Below, piece after piece: positions 25,362 through 33,106 of a stretch of 40,200 bases of DNA. The notes beneath the pieces are model-generated. The model saw only the letters and a program-made list of their open reading frames with translations, was not told where the DNA came from and ran no database searches. The first letter of the stretch is position 1. Each line of letters starts with the position of its first letter. Both the position numbers and the translations under genes were made by a program. Origin of the DNA: Planctomycetota bacterium (GTDB lineage Bacteria > Planctomycetota > Phycisphaerae > WQYP01); assembly GCA_021805985.1 (NCBI GenBank), contig JAJZDN010000035.1, positions 1 through 40,200 of the forward strand. The letters are read 5' to 3'.

Positions 25362-26600
25362 ATGAATGCTACGATTCCTACAACTTCCGAACCACAAAAT
25401 TCTTGGCTTACGCGCGATGTGCTGTTTATCTGCCTTTCGGCGTGTTTTGCCGATCTGGGTTATCAGGCCGTGCTGGCGATATTTCCCCTGTTTCTTGTGA
25501 TGAATCTTCACGCGGCAGTTTGGGTATTTGCCTTGGCCACGGCCATCAGCTACGGCCCCGGGGCGATATTCGGTTTAATGGGTGGACGCCTGGGCGACCG
25601 GTACGGCCACAAAAAAATAGCCATTACGGGTAATTTATTTATTCCGCTTTTATCTTTAGCCGGGCTGGCAGCAACGCCGGTGGCGGCCGTGGCATTGTTT
25701 GCCGGCGGCTGGTGGGCCAGGAACTTTAGATCGCCGCCCCGGCGCACGCTTATGACGCAAATGGTCTTGCGCGCTAACCGCAGAAAAGCCCTTGGTTTGC
25801 TGCACGCATTAGACATCGGCGGCGGATTCCTCGCGGCCACCGGCGCTATGATCCTGATTTGGGGCGGCACACCGTTAAAAATCATATTCCTGATCACCAT
25901 CATTCCGCTGCTTTGTTCCAGTGCGGTCCTGGCGTTGGTGCGAAACAGAAAAGTTGAAGAACCCGACGTTGCAGGTGCGGGTGCAAAAGGTTCCGCTGGG
26001 ACGGGGAACACGGCTGATGCAGCCGCCGACACCGGCCGTCGGACGTTGTATCGCCGATTGCTCTGGGCCACGGGTTTATATGGTTTCAGTTCCTTCAGCT
26101 TCGGATTTCCGATCCTCACCGTCGATCAGGCCACCGGCAGTCGGGCGTTGGCGGTTTTGGCGTATGTGGTGTTTTTTGGCGTCTCAGCGCTGACCGGTTT
26201 GGTGGTTGGGAAATTTAATAAATTTAACGTGAAAGCGTTGGCCTTGGCGGGATATCTGGCCGGCGGTGTTGGGGCTGCAGGCATGGCGGTGGTCAGTGCC
26301 CTGCACGGTTCCGCGTTTTTATTTTATCCGGTTGTAGCGTTAATGGGATTGGCGCTGGGGGTGATTGAAACACTGGAACCCACTATTATTTCACTGATAA
26401 TTCCACCCAAGAAAACCGGCAGCGGAATGGGAGCTTTAACCGCCACGCGTAGTCTCGGGTTATTTTTCGCCAACATTCTCATGGGCTTGCTTTATAACAT
26501 TCACGCATCCTGGGTATGGGCCTATGGCTATGCCGCCATTTTGGGCGTGGTAGCCGCCGGGATTTTACTTTCCGCCCCGCGGGTAGAATTTGAATCCTGA
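25362..26600 (+). CDS. Major facilitator superfamily transporter
   Basis: The 412-residue protein has about 12 hydrophobic helices in two halves separated by a charged, alanine and glycine rich loop (NRKVEEPDVAGAGAKGSAGTGN). The loop between helices 2 and 3 carries GGRLGDRYGHKKIAITG, the MFS signature. The third helix region has GWWARNFRSPPRRTLMTQ. No substrate is recognised; membership is certain but specificity is not. The ATG at 25362 fits the promoter next to it. A longer frame from 25287 would start inside the promoter. It stands alone, divergent from the ATPase gene and convergent with the DUF502 gene. Confidence 0.9.
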   Translation: MNATIPTTSEPQNSWLTRDVLFICLSACFADLGYQAVLAIFPLFLVMNLHAAVWVFALATAISYGPGAIFGLMGGRLGDRYGHKKIAITGNLFIPLLSLAGLAATPVAAVALFAGGWWARNFRSPPRRTLMTQMVLRANRRKALGLLHALDIGGGFLAATGAMILIWGGTPLKIIFLITIIPLLCSSAVLALVRNRKVEEPDVAGAGAKGSAGTGNTADAAADTGRRTLYRRLLWATGLYGFSSFSFGFPILTVDQATGSRALAVLAYVVFFGVSALTGLVVGKFNKFNVKALALAGYLAGGVGAAGMAVVSALHGSAFLFYPVVALMGLALGVIETLEPTIISLIIPPKKTGSGMGALTATRSLGLFFANILMGLLYNIHASWVWAYGYAAILGVVAAGILLSAPRVEFES

Positions 26601-26667
26601 CGTGAAAGTAGGCTCAACAGCCAAAGGGTTAACACACAGCGCTGCTAATAGCATAAGCGCAAGTGGA

Positions 26668-27453
26668 TCAGCCATTATTTTTCCCAGGATCAACAATAGC
26701 AGTTTTCTCTGCGACAATAGCCGGTGCCGGGGAGTCGCCGAAGTTTAATTCCTTGGGGGCCAGCAATCCGCCGCTTAGAACAATTTTTATCCCCTGATCG
26801 ACGGTCCAATCCGTATTGCGTACTTCATGCTCCCGGACCATCTGGAAAAAGCCGCTGGTGGGGTTGGGCGTCATGGGAATAAAGATGGTGACATATTTTT
26901 CCCCGCACGACGTGTCGGTAATTTCATTGGTGACAAACGCGAGGGTCCACAGGCCGATGCGTGGGAATTCCACCAGCACCACACGTTGAAATCCGGAGCC
27001 TCCGCCGCTCTGCCGAAATACGCCAATGACCTGTTTGGTGGTACCGTAAATGCCCTTCAATAGCGGCAGATTTTCGACAAAACCATCCAAGGCATTAAGA
27101 ATCTGTCGTCCAATGACGAACGTGGTTAACACACCGATCAAGTAAATAAATCCCGCCGTGAGCAGCACGGCCAGCACCGGCGCGAGATACGCCGCGGCTC
27201 TGCTGGTATCAATGTGTGCGACGTGGCCAACGAAGTTGGACTTAAGTATCCACCGCGCTACAGGATACGAAAAGCCTGTGGCAAAGTCATAGATGAAGCT
27301 TAGGATATACAGGGTAACAAGCAACGGAATCAGGACGACAAAACCGCCGATGAATACCGACTGCATGTGCCGGCGAAATGCACCGGATTGGGGAGCACTG
27401 GCCGGCGTCGTCGGCGGGAGGCTGGGAGAAGATGGAGTTGGATTCGGCGTCAT
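26668..27453 (-). CDS. DUF502 family membrane protein
   Basis: The 261-residue protein has a proline and serine rich N-terminus and two transmembrane helices (GGFVVLIPLLVTLYILSFIY, and YLAPVLAVLLTAGFIYLIGV). A conserved segment follows with ENLPLLKGIYGTTKQVIGVF, FQRVVLVEFPRIGLWTLAFVT and VTIFIPMTPNPTSGFF. These are the DUF502 hallmarks, a conserved family of unknown function. Its ATG overlaps the TGA of the Rrf2 gene (ATGA), so translation is coupled and the regulator may control it. It is the last gene of the leftward cluster from 28516. Confidence 0.9.
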   Translation of the reverse strand: MTPNPTPSSPSLPPTTPASAPQSGAFRRHMQSVFIGGFVVLIPLLVTLYILSFIYDFATGFSYPVARWILKSNFVGHVAHIDTSRAAAYLAPVLAVLLTAGFIYLIGVLTTFVIGRQILNALDGFVENLPLLKGIYGTTKQVIGVFRQSGGGSGFQRVVLVEFPRIGLWTLAFVTNEITDTSCGEKYVTIFIPMTPNPTSGFFQMVREHEVRNTDWTVDQGIKIVLSGGLLAPKELNFGDSPAPAIVAEKTAIVDPGKNNG

Positions 27454-27887
27454 ATATAGTACATTTGTCCTCCGCGACTCTTCTGGCTGACCTGCTCCAC
27501 AAGCGTCGCGAGTGTTGTGGAGTCCATTACGTCACACATGGCCGCGGAAATGCGGGTTTGCAGTATTTCTACGGCCATTTCGCCAGGTTTCATATCATCG
27601 TTGAGTGCCACGTTTTCCTGGGTGAGCTTCTTGCCTTCCAAGCGTCCGATGACTTCCCCCACGATAATATGTTCAGGGCTGCGAGCAAGGCGGTAGCCCC
27701 CCATCGCACCAATTTTCGATATTAAAAATTTGCCGCGTGCCAGGGACGACAAGATCGATTCCAGAAACTTTGGTGGCAGTGCTTCGCGGGCGGCAAGCTC
27801 CCGCGTTTGGATGTACCCGCGGGGATACGCCTCACACAAACAAATAAGCGCACGAATTCCATACTGCGTGCGTTTGGAAAGCTGCAT
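27450..27887 (-). CDS. Rrf2 family transcriptional regulator
   Basis: The 145-residue protein begins MQLSKRTQYGIRALICLCE, the typical Rrf2 start. Its winged helix-turn-helix follows (LAAREALPPKFLESILSSLARGKFLISKIGAMGGYRLAR). Family members such as IscR, NsrR and RsrR sense Fe-S, nitric oxide or redox through three cysteines near residues 90-105. Here the region LQTRISAAMCDVMDSTTLATL shows only one cysteine, so a normal Fe-S cluster is unlikely. GGAG upstream supports ATG 27887. It lies between a small cysteine-rich ORF and DUF502. Target genes are unknown; it may regulate its own operon. Confidence 0.9.
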   Translation of the reverse strand: MQLSKRTQYGIRALICLCEAYPRGYIQTRELAAREALPPKFLESILSSLARGKFLISKIGAMGGYRLARSPEHIIVGEVIGRLEGKKLTQENVALNDDMKPGEMAVEILQTRISAAMCDVMDSTTLATLVEQVSQKSRGGQMYYI

Positions 27888-27911
27888 GTATACTCCGTAA
27901 GACCAAACCCA

Positions 27912-28172
27912 TTAAGCACTTCCACTACCCTGCTCGCAACGGTCTACCTTACAGGCGCATGCCCCTTGGCGGCATAGCCATTCGGTAGGCTCTGCAAAAG
28001 CCGGCTCGCCCCCAACCGTGCCCATAGCTATCGAATTGTACGCCTTGAATGAGTCTACGGCAAACCAATGGCGGCCAATAGCGGCCGCGTGCCGCTGACC
28101 GCAAAGCTGTTGGTATTCGCGGCCCGTCAGTTCGCCCTTGCTTCCGGATTCAGTGGCATAAATTCTTTCCAT
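27912..28172 (-). CDS. Small hypothetical protein with cysteine-rich C-terminus
   Basis: The 86-residue product is soluble, with a C-terminal cysteine group LCRQGACACKVDRCEQGSGSA that might bind metal. No family is recognised. It fits neatly between the zinc-ribbon gene (26-nt gap) and the Rrf2 gene (24-nt gap) on the same strand, which supports it as a real gene. The ribosome site (GCGAGGCG) is modest. It could be a short ORF without a product. Confidence 0.5.
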   Translation of the reverse strand: MERIYATESGSKGELTGREYQQLCGQRHAAAIGRHWFAVDSFKAYNSIAMGTVGGEPAFAEPTEWLCRQGACACKVDRCEQGSGSA

Positions 28173-28198
28173 CGCCTCGCGCGATAAACATCCGGAAT

Positions 28199-28516
28199 TT
28201 ACCGCGTGGGAGCCGCGAAGACTGAAATAATTGCAATGGCGACAACTATAAGAAACAGTAAAAACATCAAGTCCAGGATAGCGTGAAATACAGCGCTTTG
28301 GACGTCGCGCTTGGTCAGCCCGGGCGGATGGGGATCCGCGTCCCCGGTGTCCTGGGTGTTCAAATAGGTAGGCCGCGCAGCGTCTGGTTGGAGTGTATAC
28401 ACAAGGTGATCACGACACTCTCTACACACCACATGTTCTTCCCAAATCATCGACTTTTCGAGCTTGCCGATTTGCCGTCCGCAGTTTTCGCAGACTTCCA
28501 AATTATTTTCAGCCAT
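28199..28516 (-). CDS. Zinc-ribbon protein with one C-terminal membrane helix
   Basis: The 105-residue protein has a CENCGRQIGKLE...VVCRECRDHL zinc ribbon (CxxC-CxxC) at residues 8-36. A proline-rich linker follows, then a single hydrophobic segment near the C-terminus (AILDLMFLLFLIVVAIAIIS). It is tail-anchored with the ribbon in the cytosol if the orientation is usual. I choose ATG 28516 because GGGAG sits 8 nt upstream; ATG 28531 overlaps that ribosome site. No function is known. It is the first gene of the leftward cluster. Confidence 0.75.
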   Translation of the reverse strand: MAENNLEVCENCGRQIGKLEKSMIWEEHVVCRECRDHLVYTLQPDAARPTYLNTQDTGDADPHPPGLTKRDVQSAVFHAILDLMFLLFLIVVAIAIISVFAAPTR

Positions 28517-28685
28517 CGGCTGGACTCCCATTTAGTGCTGGCCTAAGCAGCCGGTGCGGCAATGAGCAAACCATTTGGCTGGGATTATATCACCGCCGTT
28601 CATTGTAGTAAATTTATAGCCTTGCCTCAGCCTCGACTTAGTTGACCAGGACGCCGGTCCCGGGCCGACCATACCGGCAGCAGCT

Positions 28686-28726
28686 TTGACGCCGGTCTCA
28701 CCTATGACTACTATGGTCATAGTAGT
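28686..28726 (+). promoter_or_regulatory. Promoter and palindromic operator of the toxin-antitoxin operon
   Basis: TTGACG (28686-28691), a 17-nt spacer and TACTAT (28709-28714) form a promoter. A 20-bp perfect palindrome, ACTACTATG-GT-CATAGTAGT (28707-28726), overlaps the -10 box and the likely start. Such sites bind the antitoxin alone or with its toxin for autoregulation. Confidence 0.65.
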
Positions 28727-28747
28727 TTAATTCAGGAGTATAGCGGT

Positions 28748-29005
28748 ATGAAAAACATGCATTCCTGGCCGGTGGCTGTGGCGAAGGCGGAATTCAGCCA
28801 TCTGCTGGAGCAGGCCCAATCGGATGGGCCGCAGATGGTGACACGGAACGGTCGGCCCGCCGTCGTGATCGTTTCAGTAAAGGAGTGGGAAGCCAAAGCT
28901 AAACGCTCGCAGAAGCTCTCCGAGTTTCTGATCGGTTCGCCGCTGGGAGGTTCTGATCTGGAAGCGCCACGTTTGAGGGGAAAATGGCGAAAAGCGAAAC
29001 TATGA
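28748..29005 (+). CDS. Phd/YefM-family antitoxin
   Basis: The 85-residue protein has the Phd/YefM N-terminal DNA-binding and dimerisation pattern. This is SWPVAVAKAEFSHLLEQAQSDGPQMVTRNGRPAVVIVSVKEWE, written here as parts: AKAEFSHLLE, RNGRPAVVIVS and VKEWE. A basic, disordered C-terminus (KSEFL.. to LRGKWRKAKL) is likely the toxin-binding tail. It neutralises the downstream PIN toxin and represses the operon. CAGGAG 9 nt before ATG 28748 fixes the start. The stop overlaps the toxin ATG by ATGA. Confidence 0.85.
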   Translation: MKNMHSWPVAVAKAEFSHLLEQAQSDGPQMVTRNGRPAVVIVSVKEWEAKAKRSQKLSEFLIGSPLGGSDLEAPRLRGKWRKAKL

Positions 29006-29436
29006 AGTTCTTGCTGGATACCCATGTCATTTCTGAACTGGCAAGGCACCCGCCAAGCAGGTCGGTTATGTCGTGGCTGGACCAGACGCCGGAGGATAGA
29101 CTTTTTATAAGCGTCGTGACTCTGGCGGAACTGCACCATGGAGCAGCAAGGCTACCAGACGGCACCCAACGTTCGCGGCTGCATCGTTGGCTTTCGGAAG
29201 CCTTACCGGATCGATTCGACGGAAGGATATTGCCCCTGGATGCCCCCGTTGCCCGGCAATGGGGACTTCTCGTTGCACAATGCGAAGCCGATGGGCGTCC
29301 GATGGAAGCCATGGACGCATTGCTGGCTGCAACCGCGATGGTTTATAAATTGACGTTCGTCACGCGAAATGTCCGCCATTTTTCGATTCTGATCGATGGC
29401 GTTTTGAATCCATGGGACTCCACATTACATACTTAG
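29002..29436 (+). CDS. PIN-domain ribonuclease toxin (VapC/FitB type)
   Basis: The 144-residue protein starts MKFLLDTHVISELAR, with the catalytic D6 and the E12 region of the PIN fold. It continues with ISVVTLAELHHG (third acidic residue) and AMDALLAATAMVYKLTFVTRN, the last acidic pair being in MDAL and TRN. PIN toxins cleave RNA, often tRNA. I choose ATG 29002 because its A overlaps the antitoxin TGA. An in-frame ATG at 28984 would add six residues. It forms a standard antitoxin-toxin operon. Family membership is clear; the RNA target is unknown. Confidence 0.88.
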   Translation: MKFLLDTHVISELARHPPSRSVMSWLDQTPEDRLFISVVTLAELHHGAARLPDGTQRSRLHRWLSEALPDRFDGRILPLDAPVARQWGLLVAQCEADGRPMEAMDALLAATAMVYKLTFVTRNVRHFSILIDGVLNPWDSTLHT

Positions 29437-29480
29437 ATATTGGCGGTAGCCTGCAACGCGACTTTTTTCCACGCAAGGGA

Positions 29481-29497
29481 CCAGCTATAATCGCTGG
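29481..29497 (+). promoter_or_regulatory. TATAAT box inside a CCAGC/GCTGG palindrome
   Basis: TATAAT at 29486-29491 is flanked by CCAGC (29481-29485) and GCTGG (29493-29497), so the -10 box is centred in an inverted repeat. The hydroxylase ATG lies about 35 nt downstream. A repressor site is plausible; the -35 region is T-rich and not clear. Confidence 0.4.
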
Positions 29498-29525
29498 CAC
29501 CGGTACCATCACTTGGAGTCGAATA

Positions 29526-30410
29526 ATGTTTTCCGCTTTTCTCATTCACGCCGGGGCAATTCGCGTCAGTGCTTTTCTTGGTATTCTGGCGCTGATGGCG
29601 TTGTGGGAAGTTGTGGCTCCCCGCCGGCCTCGGGTGGTGGCCCATTCGCGTCGCCGACGCTGGCCCGCCAATTTGGGGATCACTATTCTTAATGGCACGC
29701 TGCTGAGATTCATCCTCCCCGGTGCGGCGCTCTTTGTAGCCGCCGCCGCTACCAAAGCCGGGTGGGGGCTGCTGAATTATTCGCTATTCCCTTATTGGAT
29801 GAAAGTCGCCGCCGCTATACTGCTTCTTGATTTAACCATTTACCTCCAGCATGTTTTGTTTCACGCCGTTCCGCTGCTCTGGCGTATTCACCGCATGCAT
29901 CATGCAGATGTTGATCTTGATGTCACCAGCGGCGGACGGTTTCATACCTTTGAAATACTGCTTTCCGGCCTGATCAAAATAAGCGCCGTCGCGGCCTTGG
30001 GTACACCGATGTTGGGAGTGTTCCTCTTTGAGGTGCTTCTCAATGCCACGTCTATGTTCAATCACAGTAATGTGTCTATGCCGCTGGGGCTGGATCGCGT
30101 GCTGCGGCTGCTCCTGGTAACACCGGATATGCACCGGGTTCATCACTCCATTGAGGTTGTGGAAACCAACAGTAATTTCGGTTTTAATCTGCCTTGGTGG
30201 GACTACATTTTCCGTACCTATCGGGCACAGCCACGGCTCGGCCACACCAACATGGTCCTGGGCATTGAGCAGTTTCGCGAGCCGGTTAATCAGCGATTCG
30301 ACCGCATGTGGTTGATTCCTTTCCGGGGCAACACCGGCGCATATCCGATGAGTGGCGCGGATCGCCCGCCGGAACAAGAGCCTCCGCTGGAGTCCGGAAA
30401 GGTACCGTGA
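29526..30410 (+). CDS. Sterol desaturase / fatty acid hydroxylase superfamily membrane protein
   Basis: The 294-residue protein has several membrane helices and the histidine clusters of the family, which bind a di-iron centre: H109-VLF-H113, H122-RM-H125-H126, then FNHSN and HRVHHS near residue 205. The members hydroxylate or desaturate lipids such as sterols, fatty acids or carotenoids. The substrate here is not known. GGAG with about 8-nt spacing supports ATG 29526. The stop overlaps the GTG start of the rhodanese gene (GTGA), so the two are translationally coupled. Confidence 0.9.
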   Translation: MFSAFLIHAGAIRVSAFLGILALMALWEVVAPRRPRVVAHSRRRRWPANLGITILNGTLLRFILPGAALFVAAAATKAGWGLLNYSLFPYWMKVAAAILLLDLTIYLQHVLFHAVPLLWRIHRMHHADVDLDVTSGGRFHTFEILLSGLIKISAVAALGTPMLGVFLFEVLLNATSMFNHSNVSMPLGLDRVLRLLLVTPDMHRVHHSIEVVETNSNFGFNLPWWDYIFRTYRAQPRLGHTNMVLGIEQFREPVNQRFDRMWLIPFRGNTGAYPMSGADRPPEQEPPLESGKVP

Positions 30411-30961
30411 AAAAGCTCTTGTTTACCCTTTTTGTTGTCGGCGCGTCGGTAGCCGGCGTTGGCGGCTGTTGGTGGTATCAACACAGCCGCCGCCTGACGT
30501 GGACGCAAGTCAACGGAATGATTCAGGGTAATTTTCCACACGTGCCGCAGTTGTCCGTGCCGGCGCTCCATGCGTGGCTTACGGATGCTCATAAACCAAA
30601 GCCGCTGTTGCTGGATGTGCGTGCGCGAATCGAGTATGAAGTCAGTCACTTGCATCATGCCCGATGGATCAATGCGGATGAATCCGTAGCCAAGGCGATG
30701 GCGGGAGTGCCGCACAATCAACTCATCGTCGCGTATTGCTCTGTCGGCTATCGCTCGTCCGCTTATTGCGCCCGGCTGATGAAAGATGGCTTTACCAACG
30801 TGCATGATTTGAAGGGGTCAATTTTTCAGTGGGCCAACGCGGGGCTGCCGGTATATCGCGACGGCACACTTGCCCATCATGTGCATCCATATAACCACCG
30901 TTGGGGTCAGCTGCTCAAGCGGTCTCTGTGGGCATTCCATCCGCCGACAAAGAAGCATTAA
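30407..30961 (+). CDS. Membrane-anchored rhodanese-like protein
   Basis: The 184-residue protein begins with a hydrophobic segment ending VGGCWW, which could be an anchor or a lipobox (C21). A rhodanese domain follows: LLLDVRARIEYEVSHLHHARWINADES, given here as LLLDVRA and EVSHLHHARWIN. The active site is YCSVGYRSS with C111. Rhodaneses transfer sulfur or act as phosphatase-like or redox domains. The CSVGYRS loop (six residues after the cysteine) is typical of sulfurtransferases. The start is GTG 30407 because it overlaps the preceding stop. Linkage to a di-iron hydroxylase is uncommon in my knowledge, and the functional link is unknown. Confidence 0.85.
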   Translation: MKKLLFTLFVVGASVAGVGGCWWYQHSRRLTWTQVNGMIQGNFPHVPQLSVPALHAWLTDAHKPKPLLLDVRARIEYEVSHLHHARWINADESVAKAMAGVPHNQLIVAYCSVGYRSSAYCARLMKDGFTNVHDLKGSIFQWANAGLPVYRDGTLAHHVHPYNHRWGQLLKRSLWAFHPPTKKH

Positions 30962-30979
30962 GCCCGGCACACACGGGCT
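30961..30979 (+). terminator. Possible weak terminator hairpin
   Basis: AGCCCG (30961-30966) pairs with CGGGCT (30974-30979) around a 7-nt loop, beginning at the last base of the rhodanese stop codon. No U-tract follows, so the call is weak. Confidence 0.3.
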
Positions 30980-31352
30980 TCCTACGGGCAGATTGCTACT
31001 TTGCGCCGCACCTATCTATTTAGCTTTGATTTCCGTTTCAAATTGATCCTCGTCAATAGGGAGAAATTACGCCAACCACACGTATTACGATCACAACTAC
31101 TTTGCCTTTCCACTTCGCAGTATTGAGATGGCCCCCCATTCAACAGTGCGCCGGTTATCACAAGGGGCTTACCCTGAACTGAACCGGCACCACCCGCTTT
31201 CCTGGCCACACTGTACGCCGCTTCTTTCATCGTCGCCGTTTTAGCCGATCCGCTGCAACGTTTGGCCGCGCGCCCAACGGCAGGCCCCTGCAGCATGACC
31301 ACCGCTGCAACGGCCAATAAGACTGCGGTGGTGGGTATCGTACACGGCTGCT
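30962..31352. other. Gap with no convincing gene
   Basis: A minus-strand frame (31012-31449) contains a signal-peptide-like stretch but has no good start or ribosome site, and its C-terminal half looks random. No recognised domain was found. The following small gene ends at 31353. Confidence 0.45.
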
Positions 31353-31475
31353 TTATTTCCTTCGTCGGCCGCCCCGAAATAAGTAGACCAGTATCGCGAT
31401 CAGGAAGATAAGAAATATCAATGGAACTATCATCATCCACGAAAGCCACATACCAGCCCCATGCATCGACATCAT
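31353..31475 (-). CDS. Predicted 40-residue single-span membrane peptide
   Basis: Minus-strand GGAGGT at 31482-31487 lies exactly 6 nt from an ATG at 31475, a near-perfect ribosome site. The 40-residue product has a short histidine and methionine rich N-terminus (MMSMHGAGMW), one hydrophobic helix (IVPLIFLIFLIAILVYLF) and a basic tail (RGGRRRK), as a typical bitopic peptide. The open frame continues upstream to about 31760 without ATG support, so a longer protein is possible. Homologous short membrane peptides with MHG starts occur near metal or stress genes, but I cannot claim relation. The 287 bases upstream to the desulfurase gene hold nothing else I can support. Confidence 0.5.
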   Translation of the reverse strand: MMSMHGAGMWLSWMMIVPLIFLIFLIAILVYLFRGGRRRK

Positions 31476-31762
31476 CACATGACCTCCGCTTCCGCCCACG
31501 CCCGCACGCATATTATTATAGGCATACGAATGCTTTGTGAAATCCACTGCATGGTCGCCCAGACTGGAAATACCGCCCGGTTTACTGGACAAGATGCGAT
31601 GGCTAAGCTGCGCCGCCTTGTTTGAAAGCGCGCCATGGCCGTTATATATTGCTCTTTTGAACCGTTGGGCAGCATCAAAGGCGGTGCAAACTTGGACCAG
31701 AAGATCCGCCGGCCAAGGCCCGAATAAATTATCTGGGGTGGCACTTTCCGAGGTTGCAAAAA

Positions 31763-32941
31763 ATGATTAACACCAACAGACGCCCCATCTACATGGACTA
31801 CAACGCTACGACACCGGTATGGCCGGAGGTCCTGGAAGCCATGCTCCCATTTCTGCGCCGGAAGTTCGGTAATCCCTCCAGCGACCACGCCTATGGGCGG
31901 GCCGCCCGCACTGCCGTGGAGCAGGCCCGCCGTCAGGTTGCCGATTTACTGCACTGCGCGGAAGATGAAATTATTTTCACGTCGGGTGGAACAGAGGCCA
32001 ATAATCTCGCCATTCGCGGAGCGATGGAACTTAGTACAGAGCGCCGTCATATCGTCACATCCGCGGTGGAACACCCGGCCACAGTCCAACCTTGCGCGTG
32101 GCTGGAAAGCCAGGGAATTGCAGTCACGCGTGTTCCCGTAAATCGCACGGGGCACGTAGAGGAACAATCCGTTAGTGCTGCGTTGCGTTCGGATACGGCG
32201 CTGGTGACAATTATGCTGGCGCAGAATGAAACCGGCGCGGTCATGCCGGTGGCGCGGAGCGCAGCGTTGGCCCATGCGTGTGGGGCCATCATACACACCG
32301 ATGCGGCACAGGCGGCTGGAAAAATTCCGGTGCATGTGGATAAATTACAGGTGGATCTGCTGTCGCTGGCGGGCCATAAGCTGTACGCCCCCAAAGGCAT
32401 CGGTGCGTTGTATGTGCGGCGGGGAACGCGGCTGGCCCCGGTCTTACGCGGTGCCGGGCAGGAACGCGGCCTGCGACCGGGAACCGAGAATGTTCCTTAT
32501 ATTGTTGGTTTGGGCGCGGCCTGCGCACTGGCGAAGAAAAATCTGATGGCGGAATCCCGCCGGCAACGCGAGCTCCGGGATGAACTTTGGGCTTTACTGC
32601 GCGTAGGTGTTCCGGGATTGAAACTCGCTGGCGGCCAGGGACCGCGCTTGCCCAACACACTAAGTGTCTGTTTCCCGGAAGTTTACGGCAGTGCGGTATT
32701 AGCTGCGGCACCGCAGATAGCGGCTTCCACCGGCTCGGCGTGCCATGCCGGTGATCAGCGCGCACCCGACGTGCTGCTGGCAATGGGAGTACCAGCGTCG
32801 GTGGCGCTGGGAGCGGTGCGGTTGTCATTGGGGCGCGGCACCACCGGTCCCGAAATCGTCGCCGTTGCCGCCGCCCTGCAACGGGCATACGAGGGGCTTA
32901 CAAAAGACGGACTCGCGGCAAAATACCGGTCCGGCAAGTAA
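31763..32941 (+). CDS. Cysteine desulfurase (NifS/IscS family)
   Basis: This pyridoxal phosphate enzyme takes sulfur from cysteine for Fe-S clusters or thio-modification. The 392-residue product has DYNATTPVWPEV near the N-terminus, TSGGTEANNLAIRG, SAVEHPA, AQNETGAVMP and HTDAAQAAGK. The PLP lysine is in SLAGHKLYAPKG, RPGTENVPYIVGLGAA follows, and the catalytic cysteine loop is ASTGSACHAG. The loop matches the group I, NifS/IscS type. GAGG about 9 nt ahead supports ATG 31763; a TTG at 31754 is in frame. No iscU or other Fe-S assembly gene lies next to it. The small Rrf2 regulator elsewhere in the window is not adjacent. Confidence 0.94.
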   Translation: MINTNRRPIYMDYNATTPVWPEVLEAMLPFLRRKFGNPSSDHAYGRAARTAVEQARRQVADLLHCAEDEIIFTSGGTEANNLAIRGAMELSTERRHIVTSAVEHPATVQPCAWLESQGIAVTRVPVNRTGHVEEQSVSAALRSDTALVTIMLAQNETGAVMPVARSAALAHACGAIIHTDAAQAAGKIPVHVDKLQVDLLSLAGHKLYAPKGIGALYVRRGTRLAPVLRGAGQERGLRPGTENVPYIVGLGAACALAKKNLMAESRRQRELRDELWALLRVGVPGLKLAGGQGPRLPNTLSVCFPEVYGSAVLAAAPQIAASTGSACHAGDQRAPDVLLAMGVPASVALGAVRLSLGRGTTGPEIVAVAAALQRAYEGLTKDGLAAKYRSGK

Positions 32942-33106
32942 CTCGTGTTGCTACTTTTTCTGCACCAGCATCATGCCGGCACCGACGGTGGCGATCATCG
33001 CATCCACTCGCGGGTCAGCACGTATTTTCATGTTCAGGGAGTGCATCGGGCAGCAGGCGGGATCATAATGTTTGTAGCTGGCCGGAGTTTCAGCGATACT
33101 GGGGGG

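Noticed and set aside
31012-31449. Possible 145-residue secreted protein on the minus strand
   Set aside because: No usable start codon or ribosome site, and its N-terminal part overlaps the better supported 40-residue gene.
32945-33106. N-terminal extension of IspD
   Set aside because: The residues do not resemble the family and no ribosome site supports an early start.
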